A stretch of 22,022 nt of DNA, from the NCBI GenBank assembly GCA_002441095.1, contig DJVG01000023.1, positions 1-22,022 of the forward strand. Reading direction: 5' to 3'. This document shows positions 11,231 to 17,450 of this stretch, one piece after another (positions within the stretch are counted from its first letter, which is position 1; the number at the start of each line of letters is the position of its first letter). This DNA comes from Elusimicrobia bacterium UBA6262. GTDB taxonomy: Bacteria; CAYTYR01; UBA6262. The notes beneath the pieces were generated by a model that made no database searches, was not told where the DNA came from, and saw only the letters and a list, made by a program, of their open reading frames with translations. Position numbers and translations under genes: made by a program.

Positions 11231-12126
11231 TGATTACACAGATTACGAAAAAAGATTATCCGCCAATAGAACGTGGCGGACGCGGCGCAGATTACAGGCA
11301 AAAACTATTAATTATAGTTTTATTGTTTACTATGGTATTAACTGGATGCTCACAGCAGTATAAGGCGGAAAAAGCTTTTTACTGGGCGGCTAAGTACAGC
11401 GAGGATATTTTTAAGGATCCCAAGAATATTCCGCCGTTCAAGTTTGAAAAGGCGATGGCTAACTTTAAGGATATCATTACGAAGTATCCGCAATTGCCGC
11501 AGGCGACAGAAGCGCATTTAATGGTGTCTAATTTATTCATCGTCCAGGGTAAATTCAGCGAAGCTATCAAAAGTTACCGCCAGGTCCAGTCATTATATAA
11601 GGATAATAAGGACTTACAGGCCAAGGTGCTCATTTCCATCGCCTCCTGCTATCAGCAGTTGAATGATTGGGGCACCGCCGCCAAGATATTCAGGGAAGCG
11701 TTTGATAAATATCCTGATACTAAGGCCGGGCTGCAAATACCGGCCTACTTGCTCAATTATTACATGAGCAAGAAAGATAAGGCGAATGCCGCAAGTGCCT
11801 ATCACCAGGCGGTACAGGATTACAAGAAAGTGATCGCCAATGCCGCAGCTTTGCCGCAGGCAGCGTATAGCGCAGGCAATCTGCTGGCCGAAGTGCATAT
11901 GGTCATGGGCGATTGGGCTGACTTGGTGGCAGTGTTAAATACCATGATGACTAAATATCCCCAATCACCAGAGGCGCCGGTATGGCTGATGACCATGGGC
12001 GCGACGTATGATGTCAAGCTGAAGGACCAGGCCAAAGCCAAAGAAAATTACCAGCTTATTGTGGACAAATATAACAAAAGCCCATGGGCCAAAGAAGCCA
12101 GTAAACGTTTGGCAGCGATAAAGTAA
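11230..12126 (+). CDS. TPR-repeat lipoprotein (BamD/YbgF-like arrangement)
   Basis: 298 residues, starting at ATG 11230 that overlaps the previous stop by one base. Residues 26-40 are a lipoprotein signal (LLIIVLLFTMVLTGC, Cys40 as the lipid-bearing residue). The mature part is a series of helical TPR-like repeats: AMANFKDIITKYPQLPQATEA, FIVQGKFSEAIKSYRQVQSL, NDWGTAAKIFREAFDKYPDT, DWADLVAVLNTMMTKYPQSP and AKENYQLIVDKYNKSPWAKEA. These bind partner proteins, as in outer-membrane assembly or cell-envelope complexes. The unusually long N-terminus before the signal (residues 1-25, DYPPIERGGRGADYR) is encoded by spacer-type repeat sequence (GATTACACA words and a CCGCCA…TGGCGG hairpin at 11260-11279). 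No better start exists downstream, so either the repeat was absorbed into the gene or translation uses a non-standard start. Confidence 0.78.
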   Translation: MITQITKKDYPPIERGGRGADYRQKLLIIVLLFTMVLTGCSQQYKAEKAFYWAAKYSEDIFKDPKNIPPFKFEKAMANFKDIITKYPQLPQATEAHLMVSNLFIVQGKFSEAIKSYRQVQSLYKDNKDLQAKVLISIASCYQQLNDWGTAAKIFREAFDKYPDTKAGLQIPAYLLNYYMSKKDKANAASAYHQAVQDYKKVIANAAALPQAAYSAGNLLAEVHMVMGDWADLVAVLNTMMTKYPQSPEAPVWLMTMGATYDVKLKDQAKAKENYQLIVDKYNKSPWAKEASKRLAAIK

Positions 12127-12200
12127 TAAACTCTACCTACCACTAAATCTTGCGGTTACAGCCCAGATTTAAACAATATATAGTATTAGTTATTTTTTTC

Positions 12201-12232
12201 TTGACTAATTTATAGCATAGGATTAATATAAT
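12201..12232 (+). promoter_or_regulatory. Promoter candidate for the coiled-coil/HAMP pair
   Basis: TTGACT (12201-12206), then TAATAT at 12224-12229 (17-nt spacing) or TATAAT at 12227-12232 (20-nt spacing). Confidence 0.55.
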
Positions 12233-12292
12233 GCTGTAACAGTTTTTTAAATTGCGGCGAGTGAAAAACTCATAGCGGATCGGGGGACGAAA

Positions 12293-12475
12293 ATAAAAAC
12301 GTCCAGGGTTTTAGAAGATAAGATCCGGGAGCTTGAAGAGGAGTTGGAGAGAAGCCAGTCGGAACAAGAGACCTTGTATGTCGAATTAGACGAGGCTTAC
12401 CAAAAGTTGTACGAGCTTTGTCCTCATCTATATAAGGGCATTATTGCCAAAGAAAGAAACGAAGTCTTGCACTAA
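12293..12475 (+). CDS. Small coiled-coil protein, probably with a non-standard start codon
   Basis: The frame encodes about 60 residues: KTSRVLEDKIRELEEELERS, then QSEQETLYVELDEAYQKLYE, then LCPHLYKGIIAKERNEVLH. The first part is a clear heptad-type coiled coil and codon use looks like a real gene. No ATG, GTG or TTG lies in frame before the coiled coil. ATA at 12293 has GGGGGA (12282-12287) at ideal distance; ATT 12251, the first codon after an in-frame stop, is an alternative giving 74 residues, and TTG 12344 would give a short form. It sits between a promoter and the HAMP gene, whose ATG lies 19 bases after this stop, so it probably forms a two-gene operon with it. I do not recognise the family; a soluble partner or regulator of the HAMP protein is a guess. 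It could also be a decayed gene that lost its start. Confidence 0.5.
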   Translation: MKTSRVLEDKIRELEEELERSQSEQETLYVELDEAYQKLYELCPHLYKGIIAKERNEVLH

Positions 12476-12494
12476 AATCTCCAAGAAGGCACTC

Positions 12495-13043
12495 ATGCAA
12501 AGAAGAAAGAATTATCTGGTTAAAGCTACCTATCAATTCAAATATGCTGCCTTGATGGTTTTTTCCATCTTGTTTGTCGTAGCCGTGGTAGGCTGGAATC
12601 TCTATTATGAAGCTGGTTCTATTATCTTGGAAAAGACCAGGACCGGCGATGTAGTGGACTTGGTGACAAAATATAACCAGATGCTGGTGCGCAGCTTGCC
12701 GATGATATTATTAGCCGTGATAATAGTCAGTGTCTTTATTTCCCATGAAGTAGCCGGGCCGTTGATGCATCTGGAAAACGGCATGATCAGGATTGCCGAA
12801 GGCGACCTGACCCAGAAAGTAGAACTGCGTAAGGGAGATGAATTCAAGGAAATTGCCCAAAGGTTTAACAGTATGCTCGATGATCTCAAGGGGAAGATGT
12901 TGAGTGACCGTGAACACCTGCAGAGGATCATCTTTAAGCTGGAAGATATGAAGACCAAGATCGGTCAGGGAGTAGCGAGCAAGGAAGAGATAGACGCGCT
13001 GGTGACAGAGCTGAAGACCCTGGGGACAGGGTTTAAATTATAA
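12495..13043 (+). CDS. Small HAMP-domain membrane protein without an output domain
   Basis: 182 residues from ATG 12495, preceded by AAGAAGG (12483-12489). The upstream in-frame TTG at 12444 lacks an RBS and would overlap the coiled-coil gene. After a basic start come TM1 (about 16-38, KYAALMVFSILFVVAVVGW), a short loop (39-66, EAGSIILEKTRTGDVVDLVT), TM2 (about 67-84, SLPMILLAVIIVSVFIS) and a HAMP linker (85-135) with the usual P-x-x-x-L…GD…E-x-x-x-L-x-x-x-FN pattern: GPLMHLENGM, AEGDLTQKVELRKGDEFKEIAQRFNSML. A coiled coil finishes the protein (DREHLQRIIFKLEDMKTKIG). No kinase, MCP or cyclase domain follows, so it must pass any signal to a separate partner, perhaps the small protein upstream. 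Confidence 0.75.
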   Translation: MQRRKNYLVKATYQFKYAALMVFSILFVVAVVGWNLYYEAGSIILEKTRTGDVVDLVTKYNQMLVRSLPMILLAVIIVSVFISHEVAGPLMHLENGMIRIAEGDLTQKVELRKGDEFKEIAQRFNSMLDDLKGKMLSDREHLQRIIFKLEDMKTKIGQGVASKEEIDALVTELKTLGTGFKL

Positions 13044-13090
13044 AGTCATAAAGTGGTAAGTGGTAGAGTGGTAAGAGAAAACAAAGTAAG

Positions 13091-13137
13091 GCCCGCCAGA
13101 GAACGTTGGCGGGCGGTTTTTTTTCCGCCTAAGGCGG
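13091..13137 (+). terminator. Intrinsic terminator followed by a second GC hairpin
   Basis: Stem GCCCGCCA (13091-13098) / TGGCGGGC (13107-13114), loop GAGAACGT, eight Ts (13117-13124). A CCGCC-TAA-GGCGG hairpin follows at 13125-13137. The loop and stem match the hairpin at 11260-11279. Confidence 0.8.
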
Positions 13138-13145
13138 ATTTCGCA

Positions 13146-13168
13146 ACCACGACTTTCGAAGTCGTGGT
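13146..13168 (+). terminator. Perfect 10-bp hairpin before comEC
   Basis: ACCACGACTT / AAGTCGTGGT with a TCG loop, only about 27 bases before the comEC start. A T-run of five follows at a distance, so it may be a leader structure instead of a terminator. Confidence 0.5.
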
Positions 13169-13194
13169 GCTTCATATTTTTAGGGGAGTATAAG

Positions 13195-14925
13195 TTGCGG
13201 CTGATAGCAGTAATTACTTTAGTGTTTATAGGTATGATCCTGGCGGCGAACTGGTGGTGGCGCCCGGCCACTCCTGTCCCCGTAGTCCCGCCCCAGGCCT
13301 CCTGGGTCAAAGCATTGCAGAAGAATATGGCCGGGAATATCAGCCATGGTTTGCCGGCAGGCTCGTCAGCGCTGCTGCGGGGCATCATGCTCGGAGAGAA
13401 AACAGGAATATCCCGGGAAATAAAGGAGATGTTCTCTGATACCGGTGTAATGCATGTATTGACGGTGAGCGGTTTGCATGTGGGGATGGTGGCGGTTATA
13501 TTCTTTTTCCTGCTTACGGTAGTTTTACGATGCAAGAAAAAGCAGGCTTCTTTCCTCTTAATATTCATCCTGTTGATATTCGCCCAGGTGACTGGCTCGC
13601 AAGCCAGCGTAAACCGGGCAGTGGTCATGGCTATAGTCGGCCTGACTGCGGTGATATTGGAACGGGACCGGGATATGCTTAACAGCCTTTTCCTGGCCGG
13701 ACTATTATTACTGCTCTATGACCCTGGCAACTTGTTCAATGTCGGGTTCCAGCTTTCTTTTGCCGCGACGCTGGGGATAATATTATTCACTCCCAGTCTG
13801 ATGTCCATGCTCAGGCCGCTGGGCAAAGTCGTGGGCGGTAGTTTGGCGGTCACATTGGGGGCGCAGGCCGCAGTGACTCCGCTCATCATTTATTATTTCC
13901 ATAAGTTTTCCATCATTTCGCCGCTGGCTAACCTGGCAGTGGTGCCGCTGGTAGGAGTGATCACCGGGGTTGGCTTTGCCTCGTATTTCCTGCGGCTGTT
14001 GTTTGCTCCTCTGGGTAATGTGATCATCCAATTGAATCATTATTTACTGGTTTTGTTATTAGGTATCGTGCGATTTTTCGATCGTTTCCCGTATGCCTTT
14101 GTCTATCTGGCGACTCCGGGAATAGTCACGCTGGCAGTTTATTACAGCGGGCTATGGTGGTGGCGGAGCGGGTACCGGCAGAAATACCTGGCCTATAGCC
14201 TGGCTGGCTGCGTGCTGGTGAATGCCGCGGTACAGCAGGCAATTTACCGGCCATTAGCAGTCTCATTCCTTGATGTCGGCCAGGGAGACAGTATCCTGGT
14301 GCATTTGCCTGGCCAGGCAGTAGTGCTAATTGATGGCGGCGGAGGAATGGACCCAGGATATAATATCGCTGACCGGAGAGTAACGCCATATCTGTGGAAC
14401 CAGGGCATCAGTTCGCTGGACACAGTGATATTAACGCACCCGCATTACAATCATGTGCAGGGATTGCTGGCTGTGCTGGATAAATTCCCGGTGCGGCAGG
14501 TGATCATGCCGGTCATGGATGTATCAGGACTACAGCAGGATTATATGCGGGATTTATTGGTCAAGATCAGGGATAAGAAAATATATGTTCAAGAATGGCA
14601 GGGCGGGGAGATGCTCAAATTGGGCCCGGAGATGCGGCTGGAGAGTCTGCCTGGAGATGGCCAATGCCTGATGACCAGGCTGGTGTATAAAGAAAAGAGT
14701 TTTTTGTTTACCAGTGATGGCCATATCCCGGCTGGGATACGGACGGATGTGGTGCAGCTGCCGAATCATGGCAAGAATATGGGCGAGACTTTGCCCCAGA
14801 GTGGATATCTGGTGGTGTCGAGCAGGGTAATGCCGGAGGATGAGAGGGTGTGGAGTACGGCGAGGGATGGCTATATCCGGTTTACGACTAATGGCGATTG
14901 GTTAAAAGTGAAAAGCAGTAAGTGA
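13195..14925 (+). CDS. comEC: ComEC/Rec2-type DNA uptake channel with a divergent C-terminal metallo-beta-lactamase domain
   Basis: 576 residues from TTG 13195, with GGGGAG (13183-13188) before it; no better start exists. Residues about 55-330 are the Competence domain of the membrane channel that carries transforming single-stranded DNA into the cytoplasm. The signature LLRGIMLGEKTGISREIKEMFSDTGVMHVLTVSGLHVGM is present, followed by many hydrophobic helices. Residues 355-576 are the ComEC metallo-beta-lactamase-like domain, starting SFLDVGQGDSILVHLPG. The family's metal motif is altered: THPHYNH (414-420) has Asn419 where Asp is expected. The later GD motif reads TSDGH and LPNHGK replaces the usual HHG. 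The N-terminal DUF4131/OB-type domain found in full-length ComEC (700-850 residues) is missing, leaving a short hydrophobic start. Channel function is plausible; nuclease-type activity of the C-terminal domain is doubtful. Confidence 0.85.
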   Translation: MRLIAVITLVFIGMILAANWWWRPATPVPVVPPQASWVKALQKNMAGNISHGLPAGSSALLRGIMLGEKTGISREIKEMFSDTGVMHVLTVSGLHVGMVAVIFFFLLTVVLRCKKKQASFLLIFILLIFAQVTGSQASVNRAVVMAIVGLTAVILERDRDMLNSLFLAGLLLLLYDPGNLFNVGFQLSFAATLGIILFTPSLMSMLRPLGKVVGGSLAVTLGAQAAVTPLIIYYFHKFSIISPLANLAVVPLVGVITGVGFASYFLRLLFAPLGNVIIQLNHYLLVLLLGIVRFFDRFPYAFVYLATPGIVTLAVYYSGLWWWRSGYRQKYLAYSLAGCVLVNAAVQQAIYRPLAVSFLDVGQGDSILVHLPGQAVVLIDGGGGMDPGYNIADRRVTPYLWNQGISSLDTVILTHPHYNHVQGLLAVLDKFPVRQVIMPVMDVSGLQQDYMRDLLVKIRDKKIYVQEWQGGEMLKLGPEMRLESLPGDGQCLMTRLVYKEKSFLFTSDGHIPAGIRTDVVQLPNHGKNMGETLPQSGYLVVSSRVMPEDERVWSTARDGYIRFTTNGDWLKVKSSK

Positions 14926-14937
14926 ACAATAAGTTGC

Positions 14938-14967
14938 TTGCCACAGGGGATATAAATATGATATAAT
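14938..14967 (+). promoter_or_regulatory. Promoter of argB
   Basis: TTGCCA (14938-14943), 18-nt spacer, extended -10 TGATATAAT (14959-14967). The leader of about 85 nt contains a CCCGC (14976-14980) … GCGGG (14994-14998) hairpin followed by TTTGTTGCTTT, which could be a weak attenuator. Confidence 0.65.
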
Positions 14968-15019
14968 AAAACCAGCCCGCTAGAGCAGGTGATGCGGGTT
15001 TGTTGCTTTATATAAACAA

Positions 15020-15054
15020 GTTGCGAGTTCCAGGTTGCGAGTTACGAGTTAAAG
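15020..15054 (+). repeat. GTTGCGAGTT repeat, copy 1
   Basis: Words GTTGCGAGTT, GTTGCGAGTT and ACGAGTT in a 35-nt block just before argB. The same block recurs at 17330-17363 just after argD. Confidence 0.8.
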
Positions 15055-15060
15055 GATAAA

Positions 15061-15861
15061 ATGAAAATGAAGAAGACGATGGTGGTAAAGTTCGGGGGCA
15101 GCATTGCTGTTAACCCGACGATAAAAAAAGGATTTTTCAAGGATATTGCCGCTCTGTGGGAGAGAGGCTATCATATAGTTATTTGTCATGGCGGCGGGCC
15201 GGAAATAAATGCCATGCTGAAGATGGTGGGACAAGAACCGAAATTCTTAAATGGCTTGCGGGTGACTGATACCAAGACTATAGAAATAGTGGAAATGGTC
15301 CTCTCCGGCAAAGTGAACAAGGATATTGTCGGGGCACTGAATAGCCTGGGGGCCTCAGCGATCGGTTTGAGCGGCAAAGACGGGAAATTATTGCTGGCTA
15401 AGAAGATAAAAACGCAATATGATCTCGGATTTGTCGGTGAAGTGGTTAAAGTGAATACTAAACTGTTATTAGCCCTGATGAATGAACATGTCGTCGTGGT
15501 GTCATCCCTGGGCACTGACGCCAAGGGACAGACCTATAATATCAATGCTGATATGGTGGCGACGAAAGTGGCGCAGGCCCTCAAAGCTGACCGGCTGGTA
15601 TTGTTGACTGATGTCAAAGGAGTACTGGCTAATGCAGAAGACTCTTCTTCTACTATTCCGGTGATCAAGGCCAGCCAGGTAGCTGGATTGATCAAGGGTA
15701 AGATAGTGACCGGAGGAATGATCCCTAAGATCAAATCCTGCCGCGAGGCATTACAGCAAGGGGTACGCGAGATCGATATCATCGATGGGCGGGTTCCTCA
15801 TGCAATACTGAAGATAATAAGTACCACCAATCAATTAGGCACGCGTTTTACAAAAGGATGA
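15061..15861 (+). CDS. argB: Acetylglutamate kinase
   Basis: 266 residues; AAAGGA precedes ATG 15061, and ATG 15067 is an equal alternative. It catalyses ATP-dependent phosphorylation of N-acetylglutamate, the second step of arginine/ornithine synthesis, in the cytoplasm. Amino-acid-kinase motifs are present: VVKFGGSIAVN (8-18), VICHGGGPEINAML, FLNGLRVTD, GLSGKDG, NINADMVATKVAQAL, LVLLTDVKGVL and IVTGGMIPKI. The N-terminus is short and lacks the extra helix found in arginine-inhibited hexameric enzymes, so it is probably arginine-insensitive, like the E. coli type (inference). argD follows after the 271-bp repeat element. Other arg genes are not in the window. Confidence 0.95.
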   Translation: MKMKKTMVVKFGGSIAVNPTIKKGFFKDIAALWERGYHIVICHGGGPEINAMLKMVGQEPKFLNGLRVTDTKTIEIVEMVLSGKVNKDIVGALNSLGASAIGLSGKDGKLLLAKKIKTQYDLGFVGEVVKVNTKLLLALMNEHVVVVSSLGTDAKGQTYNINADMVATKVAQALKADRLVLLTDVKGVLANAEDSSSTIPVIKASQVAGLIKGKIVTGGMIPKIKSCREALQQGVREIDIIDGRVPHAILKIISTTNQLGTRFTKG

Positions 15862-15868
15862 TGGGAGC

Positions 15869-16139
15869 AGTCTCCTGTCTCACAAATTCCTTTAAATTTG
15901 CTGGAGGGATTTTAGACAGAGACAAGGCGCGAGGAGCGCGGCGTACCCGCAGCGGTACGTAAGAGACGAGTAACGCAGTATCTGGGCAAAAGCACCCAGC
16001 CTTTCGGGAAAGTCATCTTTGGCCGACTTCTGTGTCACTCCTCCTCGAAGTATCGCAGTGGATACGACTTCGTCGTCGTTCCTTGAATTCGACTCAAATA
16101 TGACTTTCAAATAAAAAGGAATTTGTGAGACAGGAGACT
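15869..16139. mobile_element. MITE-like structured repeat with perfect 25-bp terminal inverted repeats
   Basis: Bases 15869-15893 (starting AGTCTCCTGTCTCACAAATT) are the exact reverse complement of 16115-16139. The 271-bp interior has no credible ORF but many hairpins: CGTACC…GGTACG, CTGGG…CCCAG, CTTTC-GGG-AAAG and GTATC…GATAC. It is more GC-rich in the left half than its surroundings. No target-site duplication is obvious. The size, the perfect inverted ends and the lack of coding capacity fit a non-autonomous mobile element; a structured RNA gene is an alternative. I recall similar structured repeats in other anaerobes, but this is unchecked. The right end carries the argD ribosome-binding site. 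Confidence 0.7.
16132..16136 (+). promoter_or_regulatory. argD ribosome-binding site located in the repeat's right terminal inverted repeat
   Basis: AGGAG at 16132-16136, 6 bases before ATG 16143. It is the only good Shine-Dalgarno sequence for argD and lies wholly inside the 25-bp inverted repeat. Confidence 0.8.
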
Positions 16140-16142
16140 ATA

Positions 16143-17324
16143 ATGGATTATAAGCAAGCTAAAAACATGGATGAAAAATATATTTTCTCGACCTACAAGC
16201 GGCAGCCGTTGCTGCTGGTCAAGGGAAAAGGTTCCTGGGTCTGGGATAGCGCCGGCAATAAGTACCTGGATTTTTTCAGCGGCCTGGCAGTCAATAACCT
16301 GGGCAATAACAATACTAAAATAGTGAAGGCTATCAAAGAACAGGCTGGCACGATCATGCATACATCTAATATTTTCATGACCGAGCCAATGCTGTATGTG
16401 GCCAAGATCCTGGGTGAGCATTTTGGCGGCAAGGTATTCTTTTGCAACAGCGGCGCGGAAGCTAATGAAGGAGCGATCAAGCTGGCGCGCAAATGGGGCA
16501 GTGAGAACGGGGGTAAGTTCGAGATCATTACCATGGAGGAATCATTCCATGGCCGGACCCTGACCACCATCACCGCTACCGGGCAGACCAAATACCAGCA
16601 GGGATTTGAGCCGCTGACCCCGGGATTCAAGTATGCCAAGTTCAATGACCTGGGTTCAGTAACCAAACTCATCTCCAAAAAGACCTGCGCCATCATGGTA
16701 GAGCCGATCCAGGGAGAGGGCGGGGTCAATATCGGGGAAATTTCCTTTATCAAGGGATTGCGGGAGATCTGTGATGACAATAATATCCTGCTGATCTTCG
16801 ATGAAGTGCAGACTGGGATTGGCCGGACCGGCAAACTCTTTGCTTATGAGCATTTTGGCGTGAAGCCGGATGTGATGACCCTGGCTAAAGCACTGGGCGG
16901 CGGATTGCCGCTCGGCGCGATGCTGGCTATACCGGAAATAGCCGGGTATTTCAAGCCGGGAAACCATGCTTCAACCTTTGGCGGTAATCCAGTATGCTGC
17001 GCTGCGGCTAAAGCCGTATTGCAGTCTATTGCCGAAGATAAACTGCTGGATAATGCGGCCCGGATGGGGAAAATATTGCTGGAAAAATTGACTAATTTTG
17101 AAGGCAAGTACAAATTCGTTAAGGATGTGCGCGGCAAAGGCATGATGATCGGCATTGAGCTGGAAATGGCAGGCGCAGATATTGTGGAAAAGGCGCGGGA
17201 TAAGGGATTGCTGATAAATTGCACCGCGGATAAAGTGATACGTCTCTTGCCGCCGATCACAGCCAAGCTGAGCGAGATCAAGGCCAGCGTGAAAATACTG
17301 GATGAAATATTTGCAAGTATATAA
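16143..17324 (+). CDS. argD: Acetylornithine aminotransferase
   Basis: 393 residues from ATG 16143; the GTG at 16125 lies inside the repeat end and is rejected. It is a class III PLP-dependent aminotransferase that makes N-acetylornithine from the semialdehyde using glutamate, in the cytoplasm. Motifs: YLDFFSGLAVNNLG, FFCNSGAEANEGAIKLARKW (PLP-phosphate site), FHGRTLTTITATGQ, VEPIQGEGG, LLIFDEVQTGIGRTGKLFAYEHFGVKPD (Asp220), and LAKALGGG with the Schiff-base Lys249. Length is normal. It shares the pathway with argB. The structured repeat between the two could hinder read-through, and no separate promoter is clear, so the expression link is uncertain. Related enzymes (ornithine, succinyldiaminopimelate or GABA aminotransferases) share motifs, but the argB neighbour favours ArgD. 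Confidence 0.92.
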   Translation: MDYKQAKNMDEKYIFSTYKRQPLLLVKGKGSWVWDSAGNKYLDFFSGLAVNNLGNNNTKIVKAIKEQAGTIMHTSNIFMTEPMLYVAKILGEHFGGKVFFCNSGAEANEGAIKLARKWGSENGGKFEIITMEESFHGRTLTTITATGQTKYQQGFEPLTPGFKYAKFNDLGSVTKLISKKTCAIMVEPIQGEGGVNIGEISFIKGLREICDDNNILLIFDEVQTGIGRTGKLFAYEHFGVKPDVMTLAKALGGGLPLGAMLAIPEIAGYFKPGNHASTFGGNPVCCAAAKAVLQSIAEDKLLDNAARMGKILLEKLTNFEGKYKFVKDVRGKGMMIGIELEMAGADIVEKARDKGLLINCTADKVIRLLPPITAKLSEIKASVKILDEIFASI

Positions 17325-17329
17325 AGCAG

Positions 17330-17363
17330 GTTGCGAGTTCCAGGTTGCGAGTTGCGGGTTAAG
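17330..17363 (+). repeat. GTTGCGAGTT repeat, copy 2
   Basis: A near-copy of 15020-15054, placed six bases after the argD stop. A related inverted block follows at 17399-17431 (AACTCGAAACTCGAAACC…), so the pair can form an imperfect long hairpin around 17364-17398. Confidence 0.75.
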
Positions 17364-17398
17364 GTGAAATAGCTTTATAAATGATAGGCTTTTTGCTA

Positions 17399-17431
17399 AA
17401 CTCGAAACTCGAAACCAGTTAACTCGTAACT
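17399..17431 (-). repeat. GTTGCGAGTT-type repeat, inverted copy
   Basis: Its reverse complement reads GTTACGAGTTAACTGG, then TTTCGAGTTTCGAGTT, an inverted variant of 17330-17363. The inverted pair may serve as the bidirectional end of the argD transcript. Confidence 0.6.
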
Positions 17432-17450
17432 GAATTTAAAGGAGCGTAAA

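Noticed and set aside
12444..12494. TTG start for the HAMP protein
   Set aside because: No RBS, overlaps the coiled-coil frame, and adds a lysine-rich non-conserved-looking stretch; ATG 12495 has AAGAAGG before it.
15892..16110. 72-residue reverse-strand ORF inside the inverted-repeat element
   Set aside because: It translates hairpins, has no RBS and no recognisable domain; the element appears non-coding.
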